A stretch of 64,000 nucleotides of DNA from Persicobacter sp. CCB-QB2 (GTDB lineage Bacteria > Bacteroidota > Bacteroidia > Cytophagales > Cyclobacteriaceae): NCBI RefSeq assembly GCF_001274635.1, contig NZ_LBGV01000001.1, forward strand, positions 3,534,001-3,598,000, given 5' to 3'. The translations under genes and the position numbers were made by a program. This document shows, piece after piece, positions 9,893 through 18,034 of the stretch. The notes under the pieces were generated by a model. The model had not been told where the DNA came from. It saw only the letters and a program-made list of their open reading frames with translations, and did not search any database. The first letter of the stretch is position 1, and each line of letters opens with the position of its first letter.

Positions 9893-10389
9893 TTAGGGTA
9901 GAATAAGCTGATCTACCATTTGGATAATGCCATTGTCAGCTTTCATGTCCTTTTCTAATATGTTGGCACCTCCTACTGTGATATTATTGCCGGAGCCACT
10001 AACATCCAGGGTGTTGCCCAATAAGTTGGTTACACTACCGGCCCTGGCCATGTCTTTGGCATCCACGCTGCCTGAAAGGACATGGTTTTTCAGTATTTCA
10101 GTCAACATTTCCTTATTGTCCGGGTCGAGTAATTCCTGAAATTTGGTATTTCCCAAAGCGGCAAAGGCATTATTACTCGGAGCGAGAATAGTAAGGGGAT
10201 CTGCTCCTGAAAGCAAACCACTGATGCCCGCTGCCTGTGCCAAAGTCATAAATTTGGAAAGCTTTGGATTTCCCTGAGCAAGGGCAAGTAAACTACCGGC
10301 AGATCCCGTCAATCCCCGACAGAGGAGCAGGAAGAAATGAGGAATAGCACGGATAAGATGGGCAGGTAAATGAGTCTCTTGAAATTCAT
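9893..10389 (-). CDS. FAS1 (fasciclin) domain lipoprotein, frame interrupted near the N-terminus
   Basis: The downstream frame (10312-9893) is a complete FAS1 domain: FMTLAQAAGISGLLSG, LTILAPSNNAFAAL, LKNHVLSGSV and IIQMVDQLILP. FAS1 domains mediate adhesion or cell-surface interactions. Upstream, an ATG at 10389 opens MNFKRLIYLPILSVLF and continues LISSCSSVGD, a textbook lipoprotein signal with lipobox cysteine C21. It then meets TGA. Adding one G to the G4 run (C4 on the plus strand at 10314-10317) fuses both parts as SSVGGLTGSAGS. The natural product is therefore about 165 residues, an outer membrane or periplasmic lipoprotein. The TTG-started short version would lack its export signal. 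Confidence 0.85.
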
Positions 10390-10626
10390 GTAGGTTTTAT
10401 TAGGTTGGAAATAATACAGATGTGTATTCTTGTGGTTAACTTGCCTGTACAGGATAGGTTTTATGCAAATCCTTTAAATTTTTGTGAAATTTTACGAATT
10501 GTAATTTTAGATGGCTACCAAGGCGCAGTGGTGTTTTTTTGATCGCTCCGGAGAGCGCAGAGCAAACGGATCTCCGGTTAAGGTGAATTTGTTTAAGGAA
10601 GATACGGCTCTTCTGTTCTCCTCCTT

Positions 10627-10634
10627 TAAGTTTG
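10627..10634 (+). promoter_or_regulatory. Candidate -7 box for the following membrane protein
   Basis: TAAGTTTG fits TAnnTTTG and lies 48 bases before the ATG at 10682, which supports that start over the longer ORF. No correctly spaced TTG is visible upstream. Confidence 0.35.
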
Positions 10635-10681
10635 TGTTTGATAAGGCAATGGTACAACTGCCTCGATGCAAAAGAACGGAA

Positions 10682-11161
10682 ATGGTTCATTTGATGGTCA
10701 GCCTGTTGAAATGGATTGGCGTACCGGTACTTTGGTATTATGGGGATTACGGCAGTTGGTTCTGGAACCTTACCTTTGCCGTTCTTCCGGTAGGTTTTTT
10801 GGCATTAGTGGTGCAGTTAATCGCCCGGATTCGCCCAAAAGCCTATTATATCTTCAGCCCTCTTTTGTTTTGGGAACTTGCGGCCTATCTGATTCCCGCT
10901 TATTATTTCACCAATCAAATTTTGGACAGGTGGTATCTGTCTAATAAGGATTTGGCCCTGACTATTTTGTTGGGGATGGGAATTAGTCAGCTGGGCCTGG
11001 CCATAATGCGGCAGTTTCAATGGCCTCTGGAACAAAAGGTTTTGGGTGGACATTACCCCAGATTGCTACAAAAGATGGAGGAAGGTTTTACGATAGGACC
11101 AAATCCTTTCATTCACTCTTTTTTAGGATTATTCTGGAAAGCCTATAAGTGGTTTATTTAG
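10682..11161 (+). CDS. Small multi-span membrane protein of unknown function
   Basis: From MVHLMVSLLKW the protein has 159 residues with about four hydrophobic segments (WIGVPVLWYYGD, NLTFAVLPVGFLALVVQLIA, YYIFSPLLFWELAAYLIPAYYF, LALTILLGMGISQLGLAIM) and an amphipathic tail. I do not recognise a family. The frame stays open to an ATG at 10511, but the extra 57 residues (rich in Cys, Arg and Trp) look like translated non-coding DNA. A -7 box inside that stretch also argues for 10682. It is divergent from the FAS1 gene; the YceI gene follows 111 bases later and could be cotranscribed. Confidence 0.6.
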   Translation: MVHLMVSLLKWIGVPVLWYYGDYGSWFWNLTFAVLPVGFLALVVQLIARIRPKAYYIFSPLLFWELAAYLIPAYYFTNQILDRWYLSNKDLALTILLGMGISQLGLAIMRQFQWPLEQKVLGGHYPRLLQKMEEGFTIGPNPFIHSFLGLFWKAYKWFI

Positions 11162-11200
11162 ATGTTGATATTCAGGGCTTTTAATAATGAAATATTTAGC

Positions 11201-11266
11201 ATGAATATGATTTTATTGTGGGTATTTTCGTTTTTATCATTGTTCGTAATCCTTATGATCAATTAA
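11201..11266 (+). CDS. Possible 21-residue hydrophobic peptide
   Basis: An ATG-started mini-ORF encodes MNMILLWVFSFLSLFVILMI then N, a single perfect transmembrane helix, and ends 7 bases before the YceI start. It could be a small membrane peptide or a leader. Equally, an AT-rich gap can produce this by chance. No ribosome binding site can be used to decide. Confidence 0.2.
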   Translation: MNMILLWVFSFLSLFVILMIN

Positions 11267-11272
11267 AACAGC

Positions 11273-11881
11273 ATGAAAATGAAAAATCTCAAAGTCCTGA
11301 TGCTTAGTCTGCTGACGATGCTCCTGTTCGTATTTGCGGCACCAAAAGCCCTTCAATATAAAGTGGATCCTTCCCAAACCAAGGTGAAATGGATCGGGCA
11401 AAAGGTGACCGGAGAGCACTATGGATCGGTAAATATAACAGCGGGTTTCTTATCCGTGGAGGAGGGTGTAATAACAGGAGGGACATTTTCTTTGGACATG
11501 ACCTCCATTGTGGTGGAAGACCTGGGTGGGATGATGAAGAAAAAGCTGGAGAAGCATTTAAAGTCAGAAGATTTTTTTGGAGTAGAAGCGCACCCCACTG
11601 CCAAATTTGTGATCACTAAAGTTTATCGGCAGGGAAAAGAAAAAAATGAATATAAGGTGGTGGGTAATTTGACCATTAAGGGCATCACGAAAGAATTGAA
11701 ATTCCCGGCGGTCGTGGAGGTGGATAAAGAGAGTCTGAAAGCCAAAGCGACGATTACTGTAGACAGAACCGAATTCAATGTGCGCTATGGTTCCGGTAGT
11801 TTTTTTGATGATTTAGGGAATAAAACCATTTATGATGAATTTATTCTGGAGGTGGAACTAAGCGCAAAAGTGTCTGCCTGA
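11273..11881 (+). CDS. YceI-family periplasmic protein, paralogue 1
   Basis: A 202-residue protein with signal peptide KNLKVLMLSLLTMLLFVFAA, then a YceI lipocalin-like barrel: YKVDPSQTKVKWIGQKVTGEH, GGTFSLDMTSI, HLKSEDFFGVEAHPTAKFVIT, LTIKGITKELKFPA, VDRTEFNVRYGSGSFF. The family binds polyisoprenoid-like lipids in the periplasm; the ligand here is unknown. It has the same layout as the next gene and is about two-thirds identical by eye, so the pair arose by tandem duplication. The MMKKK segment near residue 85 replaces the smoother GEYKG of the second copy. Confidence 0.92.
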   Translation: MKMKNLKVLMLSLLTMLLFVFAAPKALQYKVDPSQTKVKWIGQKVTGEHYGSVNITAGFLSVEEGVITGGTFSLDMTSIVVEDLGGMMKKKLEKHLKSEDFFGVEAHPTAKFVITKVYRQGKEKNEYKVVGNLTIKGITKELKFPAVVEVDKESLKAKATITVDRTEFNVRYGSGSFFDDLGNKTIYDEFILEVELSAKVSA

Positions 11882-11887
11882 AAACAT

Positions 11888-11912
11888 AAAGCTCCAAGTC
11901 GGAGCTTTTTTT
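11888..11912 (+). terminator. Terminator of YceI paralogue 1
   Basis: AAAGCTCC and GGAGCTTT arms around AAGTC, followed by a T run. It separates the two YceI genes into independent transcription units. Confidence 0.85.
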
Positions 11913-12028
11913 GCCTCCTGATTCGTGTAGGTACAATTAATTTCTTAACTTTTAAATAAGCTTATCGGCTTTGAGTGAGGGGTTTGTGGATTTTTTTTCC
12001 TCTTTCTTCTTTTTTCACTCATTTCTTG

Positions 12029-12036
12029 TAACTTTG
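12029..12036 (+). promoter_or_regulatory. -7 box of YceI paralogue 2
   Basis: TAACTTTG matches TAnnTTTG and lies 53 bases before the ATG at 12089, behind the terminator of the first paralogue. No exact -33 TTG is present at 19-21 bases. Confidence 0.5.
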
Positions 12037-12088
12037 CTAATACAATTGATGTATAAACAACAATAATTAATACAAACAAAATTTAACC

Positions 12089-12703
12089 ATGAAATCAATT
12101 AACAAATCTCTGTTGAATGTAGCGGCAGTTTTGGCGATCGCATTAGTGACATTTGCTTTTAAAGGAGCTGAAAAGCAATATGCGGTAGATGTGGCCAAAA
12201 CCAATGTAAAGTGGACTGGTGAAAAAGTGACTGGTAGTCACTGGGGAGCCGTAAAGGTGAAAGAAGGTACATTGGCTATGGATGGTGATCAGTTGTCTGG
12301 CACATTTGTTTTGGACATGACCTCCATAGATGTGAAGGATTTGGAAGGAGAATACAAGGGTAAACTGGAAGGCCATCTGAAGTCTGCAGACTTCTTTGGT
12401 GTAGAGAAATTCCCGACTGCGAAATTTGAAATTACCAAGGCTTACCGTCAGGGTAAAGAGAAAAATGAATATAAAGTAGTGGGTAAGCTGACGATCAAAG
12501 GCATTACCAAAGAGATCAAATTCCCAGCGACTATTGATGCAGATAAAAACGTGCTGACTGCGAAAGCAACGGTTAAAGTTGACCGTACTGAGTTTGACAT
12601 TCGTTACGGTTCCGGTAGCTTCTTCGATAATTTAGGGGACAAAACCATCTATGATGAGTTCACTTTGGATATCGATTTGAGCGCTAAAGCAGTTGCTGGA
12701 TAA
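12089..12703 (+). CDS. YceI-family periplasmic protein, paralogue 2
   Basis: A 204-residue protein with signal peptide MKSINKSLLNVAAVLAIALV and the same barrel: YAVDVAKTNVKWTGEKVTGSH, GTFVLDMTSIDVKDLEGEY, HLKSADFFGVEKFPTAKFEIT, LTIKGITKEIKFPA, VDRTEFDIRYGSGSFFDNLG. Codon choice looks more biased and the leader is a typical strong-promoter leader, which may mean higher expression than paralogue 1. It has its own promoter box and terminator. The substrate is unknown. Confidence 0.93.
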   Translation: MKSINKSLLNVAAVLAIALVTFAFKGAEKQYAVDVAKTNVKWTGEKVTGSHWGAVKVKEGTLAMDGDQLSGTFVLDMTSIDVKDLEGEYKGKLEGHLKSADFFGVEKFPTAKFEITKAYRQGKEKNEYKVVGKLTIKGITKEIKFPATIDADKNVLTAKATVKVDRTEFDIRYGSGSFFDNLGDKTIYDEFTLDIDLSAKAVAG

Positions 12704-12734
12704 TATTACAATCAATTTATACTTAATTTTGGGG

Positions 12735-12768
12735 AGCACGGGTCTTTTTGATTCGTGCTTTTTTTTTG
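12735..12768 (+). terminator. Terminator of YceI paralogue 2
   Basis: AGCACG and CGTGCT arms around a 13-base loop, then a long T run. Confidence 0.75.
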
Positions 12769-12851
12769 ACTGGAAACAATCCTCACTTAGGGGTATCAAT
12801 GCCAATGGATAATAAAGGTATATACACTACAAATCCCCTTATGTGTTTGAT

Positions 12852-13074
12852 AAAACCCGAATTATTCACCGCCAGATTCAGGGGTTTGCTTTAATCAGTT
12901 AATTATCAATATGGTACATTCGTGTCGACTGATTTTTTTATAGCCCAAATTTGGGCAAGCTTGCTCTCTCCTCATTCATCTGCTTCGTTGGAAAAAACTC
13001 GAAATAGGAAAAATTCCTTCATTTTTCCCGCCTTGCAGCTAAACGAGGATAAAAGCATGAATAATCCGGGTTAA
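12852..13074 (+). repeat. Dispersed structured repeat, copy 3 (closest to consensus)
   Basis: The left end AACCCGAATTATTCA pairs with the right end TGAATAATCCGGGTT with one mismatch. The central palindrome GCCCAAATTTGGGC is perfect, and the third stem is AGGAA-AAA-TTCCT. CTTCGTT (in CTGCTTCGTTGG) can also pair with AACGAGG near the right end. It lies behind YceI paralogue 2, after that gene's terminator. Confidence 0.88.
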
Positions 13075-13413
13075 AGCGCATTATCTTTGCCCCCCTATCA
13101 GGGTGTAATACGCTGTAATCCCATAAATCACTCTCATTATGTTATTGGTCCCAAAAATAGCCTCAATAGCTTTCTGGAGCATCTTCAATGGCTCGTCCGA
13201 ATTGATTAGAGGCTTGATTTTTTATCGGTAAAAAATGAAAAAAAGTAAACCTTCGGTAAAATATAAGGGTGTAAATTCATTTTAAACGCCCCTAGTGGCC
13301 AACTTCCGGTAAGGCCGCTACACTGGTAATCTTAAAAAAATTCGAATGCTGCGGACGCTGTTGCCTGAAAAATTGGGCCGACTAAAAAGCGTCTTTGTGA
13401 TTTGCTTCCGGAC
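13075..13413. other. Intergenic stretch without a recognised gene
   Basis: No ORF of coding quality. One hairpin is visible at about 13289-13318 (AGTGGCC and GGCCGCT arms around AACTTCCGGTAA). The content otherwise looks like relic DNA. Confidence 0.45.
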
Positions 13414-13419
13414 AAAAAA

Positions 13420-13446
13420 AGGAGGTCAGGCATTACCTGACCTCCT
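13420..13446 (-). terminator. Terminator of the AsmA-like gene
   Basis: A perfect 11-bp stem, AGGAGGTCAGG against CCTGACCTCCT, with the T run on the minus strand. Confidence 0.9.
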
Positions 13447-13470
13447 TTAAGTTTTATTAATAGACAAAGT

Positions 13471-16329
13471 TTAGAAAAGATTATCCAGAATCTTCTTCGC
13501 TTCATCTTTTACATCTTTCTTCTGTTCTCTATCCTCCTGTCTTTTTTCAGAGGAGGTCTTGGTGGTAATGGATTCGGTGCCGGCCAGTTTATAAGTCGGC
13601 TTATCATAGTTACCGCCAATGTCAAATTTAAAGCGCATTGCATCCGGAACGGCCTTGGTGTTGCCGCCTAATAAACCGGAGATGACCTTGTTGGCCTCAT
13701 CGCCCAGTCCACCTGTCGGAACGACTACGTTCATTTTATAATCTAAAGACTTATCAAATCCATTACTTCCCTGAATAGTAGCGGTGTACTCTCCAATCTG
13801 AACATCGAAAGGCTGTACTTTTACACGGCCATTCTCAATTTTGGTGGACATGATCACATCTTTCAGGTCGATGGTTTTATTTGAAGAGCTGAATCCGGAA
13901 ATGGACGAAATGCCCTGCACCAAACCGGAATTATTCACAGATGCTTGCTTGATTTTAATATCTCCCCCACCATTCAACGCATCAAAATTCGGTGTCATGT
14001 CCTGCAGGAGGCTGCCCTTCATGGCAAATTTGGTGTTGAATTTACCATTCATGTTTTTAGCCACCGGCGCTGCTGCCCTTACGGTATTCAGAGATTTGTA
14101 GGCCTGTGGGATATCAATATTGCTCATATCAAAATCGAAATCGAAAGTCGGGTCTTTCGGGTTGGAGCTGTTGTAGGCGCCTTTTAAAGCTATTTGACCG
14201 CCCATGGTGTTAAAGGTGAGCCCTTCCATGGAAGCAATGCCATTTTTCAAAATGATCTTTCCTTTCAGGTCCGTAAGCGTCATTTCATCATAAATGGTTT
14301 CTTTGATGTTGGCATTCAGCACCATATTGATGTTTTTCGGGATTTCCACCACTCCCTCAGCTGTTTCCGGATCTTTGGTCTCAGCCTTTCCCTTTTCCGC
14401 CTCGGTTTCTTCTACCATAAACTGGTTCAGGTTAAAGCGTTTGCTGTTGAAGTTGATGTCGCCGGTCAGGGTTTCATCTTTCAGGGCATAGGCCAGATAG
14501 TTTTTCAGCTTACCATTTACCGCAATATCACTATTGCCCACTTTGCCGGTCAGACCAGAAAGGGTGATAGTTTTAGGAGTAAAATTGGCCTCTGCATTGG
14601 CAATCCGTAAGCCCTGTGGCAGGTCGGCATCAGCATAGTATAAATTCGAAAGCGTAACTTTTCCACTGGTGGGTAATTTATCATAGGCTTCCGCTTCCAG
14701 ATCAGACATCTTTCCTTTGGTCACAATGTCGGCATAAATCTTTCCACTCAGTTCCATGCTGTCCAGCTGGAAAGCTTTGGCCATTGTTCCTAAATCAATA
14801 TTTCCTTTTGCTTTCACATCCCAGCTCGGATTGTTGAAGTTTTGAATGAGCATGGAGGCATCAAATACTTCTTTCTCCATGGTCATTTTAAAGTCATTCA
14901 CCTTCAGGTAAGCGGTGCTCATTTTACCTTCCGGACTTTTCAATGAAGCATTGAAGCCGACATTCTTTACCGGAATCGGGAAATCAGCCGTCTGGAAATA
15001 GCCATTGGCTAAACTCATGCTTCCATCCAGCTTCGGAATGGTATTGGTCAGACTGTCGTAATACCCGTCTGCAGAGATGTCGACTTTGTAAATTCCTTTC
15101 ATGGTCAGGCCTTCCTGATGGGCCAGATCACTCAAATCGGCCAGGTCAATGGTGCCTTTCAGATTACCTTCAATGTTGTATTTTTTTAAATCCTTTACCA
15201 ACAATTTGGCGTCTATCGGATTTTTACCCAGGTCCATATGGAATTTGGGGATATTCACACTGGTATTTTCAATGATGCCATCCTTATTTTCAATTTCCAT
15301 AGCCATATTCAGATTGCGGATGGCAGTAGGTAAATCCGGATATTGTATTTTTCCGTCTTCCACATTCACGCTTAAGCCAAAAGCAGGCATTTGATTGTCA
15401 TTAAAAATGCCTTTGGCGTGACCGTGAATGTCAAATTCACCATCGGACTTAAATCCTTCCAGATCCTTCATGAATTCTTCCGGAATAAGGGATAAAACGG
15501 CTTTTAAAGAATTGTCTTTTGAGGCGAAAGTCAGGTCCATCTCAATATCCTCTGCCGGCATGGCCACATAACCATCAAAGCCCAAAGCGAGCTCATTCAG
15601 CCGAAGGGTATTCTCCTTAAAAGTAAATTTCATATGCGGAAGGTCAATGTTGATGGTAGCATCGGCTTCCAAAGCTCTTTTGTGCAAATACTCGGTGCCT
15701 TCCATGGCAAAGCTCATTTCTCCGATTTGGGTATGAGAAGACAAGTCGAAAATGTCCTGATCAAAATCACCTTCTCCCTGATGCTGCAAGCCATCAATCA
15801 CCAGATGCATCTGACTGCCAAAATCATCATAACTCAATTTTCCATCGATAATCTCCCAGTGATCAATGGAAAAAGAGGCGCCACTTCCCCCGCTGGATTC
15901 TTCAGGGCGTTCTTCAACAGCGGTTTCATCACTTTTGGCAATGTCATAATTGGTGCTGCCGTCTTTTAATACTTTCACACGGATATCGGGGCGATCCAGA
16001 ATAATTTCATTTAAGGCAATGGAACCACTCAGCACGCTGCCTACATTAACAGACAGGCTGAACTCTCCGATTTGGGCGAGGGTGTCCTGCTCAAAAGGAG
16101 CGTGTCCCACCACTCCAAAATCTCCCATGCTTACCGTCAGGTTGGGGAAATCTTTGAAGAAGGAAAGAGAGAATTGTTCGGAATCGTAATATACATCCGC
16201 ATTTAAATTTTCATCTAAAGCGGTATTAACAGCGGATTCAATTTTTCCTTTTAGTAAGAATGGGGCAATGGCCAAGGCCAGAATCAGTAGCACAAATAGG
16301 GTGCCCAGACCAATAAGAAACTTTTTCAT
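13471..16329 (-). CDS. AsmA-family envelope protein
   Basis: A 952-residue protein anchored by one N-terminal transmembrane helix (MKKFLIGLGTLFVLLILALA), followed by a long beta-rich periplasmic chain. The opening KIESAVNTALDENLNADVYYDS..LSFFKDFPNLTVSMGDFGV is the AsmA signature, and the C-terminal half (SLSNLYYADADLPQGLRIANA, FDFDMSNIDIPQAYKSLNTV, GGDIKIKQASVNNSGLVQG) is the AsmA/TamB-like repeat. Family members are thought to act in lipid or outer-membrane protein traffic between the membranes. The C-terminus is a charged tail ending EEAKKILDNLF-like. It is a single-gene unit with its own terminator. Confidence 0.88.
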   Translation of the reverse strand: MKKFLIGLGTLFVLLILALAIAPFLLKGKIESAVNTALDENLNADVYYDSEQFSLSFFKDFPNLTVSMGDFGVVGHAPFEQDTLAQIGEFSLSVNVGSVLSGSIALNEIILDRPDIRVKVLKDGSTNYDIAKSDETAVEERPEESSGGSGASFSIDHWEIIDGKLSYDDFGSQMHLVIDGLQHQGEGDFDQDIFDLSSHTQIGEMSFAMEGTEYLHKRALEADATINIDLPHMKFTFKENTLRLNELALGFDGYVAMPAEDIEMDLTFASKDNSLKAVLSLIPEEFMKDLEGFKSDGEFDIHGHAKGIFNDNQMPAFGLSVNVEDGKIQYPDLPTAIRNLNMAMEIENKDGIIENTSVNIPKFHMDLGKNPIDAKLLVKDLKKYNIEGNLKGTIDLADLSDLAHQEGLTMKGIYKVDISADGYYDSLTNTIPKLDGSMSLANGYFQTADFPIPVKNVGFNASLKSPEGKMSTAYLKVNDFKMTMEKEVFDASMLIQNFNNPSWDVKAKGNIDLGTMAKAFQLDSMELSGKIYADIVTKGKMSDLEAEAYDKLPTSGKVTLSNLYYADADLPQGLRIANAEANFTPKTITLSGLTGKVGNSDIAVNGKLKNYLAYALKDETLTGDINFNSKRFNLNQFMVEETEAEKGKAETKDPETAEGVVEIPKNINMVLNANIKETIYDEMTLTDLKGKIILKNGIASMEGLTFNTMGGQIALKGAYNSSNPKDPTFDFDFDMSNIDIPQAYKSLNTVRAAAPVAKNMNGKFNTKFAMKGSLLQDMTPNFDALNGGGDIKIKQASVNNSGLVQGISSISGFSSSNKTIDLKDVIMSTKIENGRVKVQPFDVQIGEYTATIQGSNGFDKSLDYKMNVVVPTGGLGDEANKVISGLLGGNTKAVPDAMRFKFDIGGNYDKPTYKLAGTESITTKTSSEKRQEDREQKKDVKDEAKKILDNLF

Positions 16330-16568
16330 TTTGAAAGGGAAATAATTGGTTTGTCGGGATTATAGCGATCAATGTACAATAAATTGAGCGGAATAAATGA
16401 GAAATTAGAAAGAAATCGACCGATTTTTAAGTAATTCCTAATCCATTAATTGGAAAAACAGAATTCCTCTTAGATTGAAATATTTTTATAATCGACTATA
16501 ACTTGTCTTTAATTCGTGACGTCTGTTTTCTTAGAGTTAAATCTATTTTTCATAAAAGCCCAACTAAA

Positions 16569-17741
16569 ATGAAAACCAAAGCACTTGCCCTGAAAGATTA
16601 CATCATTGATATCCGACGGAAAATTCATGCTAATCCAGAACTGGGGTATCAGGAATATGAAACGGCAAATCTGGTGGCAGGTGAATTGCGAAAACTGGGT
16701 TTGGAACCTCAAATGGAGGTGGCCAAAACCGGAGTGGTCGCTGAGTTTAGGAAAGGGGCCGGGCCATTGATTGCGCTTCGGGCAGATATGGATGCTCTGC
16801 CCATTCAGGAAGCCACCGGACTACCTTTCGCTTCTCAAATACCGAATGTTTCTCATGCTTGTGGCCATGATGCGCATACTGCCATGTTGCTGGGCGCTGC
16901 AAAAATATTGAAAGAAGAAGAATTTGAAGGTGGAATCCGATTGATTTTCCAGCCGGCAGAAGAAAATAATTATGATGATCCTGATCGTTTTTCGGGAGGA
17001 GAGCGCATGGTGAAGGAAAATGTGATGGAGGGCGTGGATTATGCAGTGGCCTTGCATCAGGTGCCGATGATGCCTTCGGGCATGATGAGCCTGACGGACG
17101 GCCCGGTAATGGCGGCGGCAGATGTGTTTACCATAGTAGTGGAAGGAAGGGCTTCCCATGGAGGACTATCTCCAGAAATGGGCGTGGACGCGGTATTTAT
17201 CGCTGCACAAATTATTAATAACCTTCAGGCCATTGTGGCAAGAAATATTTCCCCAACGGAAAGCGGGGTGGTGTCTATCGGAACCATTGAGGGTGGATTT
17301 GCACCTAATGTGATTGCTGATAAAGTGGTGTTAAGGGGTACATGCCGTGCTTTAAGTCAGGAATCTATGGCGTATATCCGGGAGCGCATTCAGACGATTA
17401 TTCAGCAAACAGCCGGTATGCATGGAGCGAAGGCTTCTTATGAAATTACGCAACATTATGACGTAACTGAAAATCACCCGACCCCGACTAAAGTGGGCCG
17501 GGCAGTGGCTAAGGAGTTACTGGGAGAGCAGGCCATTATTGCTTTAGGGCCGAATATGGGGGCGGAAGATTTTTCTTTCATGGCACAGGTAGTGCCTTCA
17601 GTTTTTGGATTGTTGGGTACTCAGATTATGCCTGAGGTCTCTTATTCCCTTCACCACCCCAGGATGAATTTGAATGAGGACATGCTTCCACTCGGAACGG
17701 CATGGCTGGCACAGACTGCCCTGGAACTGATGAAAGGCTAA
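16569..17741 (+). CDS. M20D-family amidohydrolase (N-acyl amino acid / hippurate hydrolase type)
   Basis: A 390-residue cytosolic metallohydrolase expected to cleave N-acylated amino acids. Metal and catalytic motifs are complete: RADMDALPIQE, HACGHDAHTAMLLGAA, QPAEEN, a dimerisation-domain histidine in GRASHGGLSPEMGVDA, and GAEDFSFMAQ. The terminal SLHHPRMNLNEDMLPLG carries the last metal histidine. Substrate specificity cannot be read from sequence, and annotations in this family are loose. The start ATG at 16569 is preferred; an upstream in-frame start at 16503 would add a poor 22-residue extension. It stands alone, convergent with nrdD. Confidence 0.9.
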   Translation: MKTKALALKDYIIDIRRKIHANPELGYQEYETANLVAGELRKLGLEPQMEVAKTGVVAEFRKGAGPLIALRADMDALPIQEATGLPFASQIPNVSHACGHDAHTAMLLGAAKILKEEEFEGGIRLIFQPAEENNYDDPDRFSGGERMVKENVMEGVDYAVALHQVPMMPSGMMSLTDGPVMAAADVFTIVVEGRASHGGLSPEMGVDAVFIAAQIINNLQAIVARNISPTESGVVSIGTIEGGFAPNVIADKVVLRGTCRALSQESMAYIRERIQTIIQQTAGMHGAKASYEITQHYDVTENHPTPTKVGRAVAKELLGEQAIIALGPNMGAEDFSFMAQVVPSVFGLLGTQIMPEVSYSLHHPRMNLNEDMLPLGTAWLAQTALELMKG

Positions 17742-17762
17742 AATAAGCACAAATTGGCACCG

Positions 17763-17966
17763 TTAGACTCAGGGAGATCACTCAAAAGTTTTATGATTAA
17801 TACATTACTATTGGGTTTGCTGATTTTTTAATAGCCCAAATTGTGGCAAGCTTGTTTTCTTATTTATTCCTCTGTTTCCATGGAAAAAACGAAACAGGGA
17901 GACGAAGTCTCGATTCTTCCCGCCTTGCAGCTAAAGGAGGAGGTGCGCTTGAGTAATCAGAGTCAA
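17763..17966 (+). repeat. Dispersed structured repeat, copy 4
   Basis: The shortest copy (about 204 bp), beginning 22 bases after the amidohydrolase stop. Its ends are unlike the consensus but still complementary (GACTC..ATCACTCA against TGAGTAATCAGAGTC). The third stem is completely rewritten yet perfectly paired: GAGAC-GAA-GTCTC in place of AGGAA-AAA-TTCCT. The conserved TTCCCGCCTTGCAGCTAAA block is intact. Confidence 0.8.
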
Positions 17967-17970
17967 AAAA

Positions 17971-17990
17971 AGGGCGGAAAAATCCGCCCT
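17971..17990 (-). terminator. Terminator of nrdD
   Basis: AGGGCGGA-AAAA-TCCGCCCT with a T run on the minus strand, 45 bases beyond the nrdD stop and directly against the right end of repeat copy 4. Confidence 0.85.
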
Positions 17991-18034
17991 TCAAAGTATC
18001 CAATTATGGATTAGGTTCACCGCCATGCGGTAGG

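Noticed and set aside
10436-10690. 84-codon minus-strand ORF upstream of the small membrane protein
   Set aside because: It overlaps the likely promoter of the plus-strand gene and has unlikely composition for a protein.
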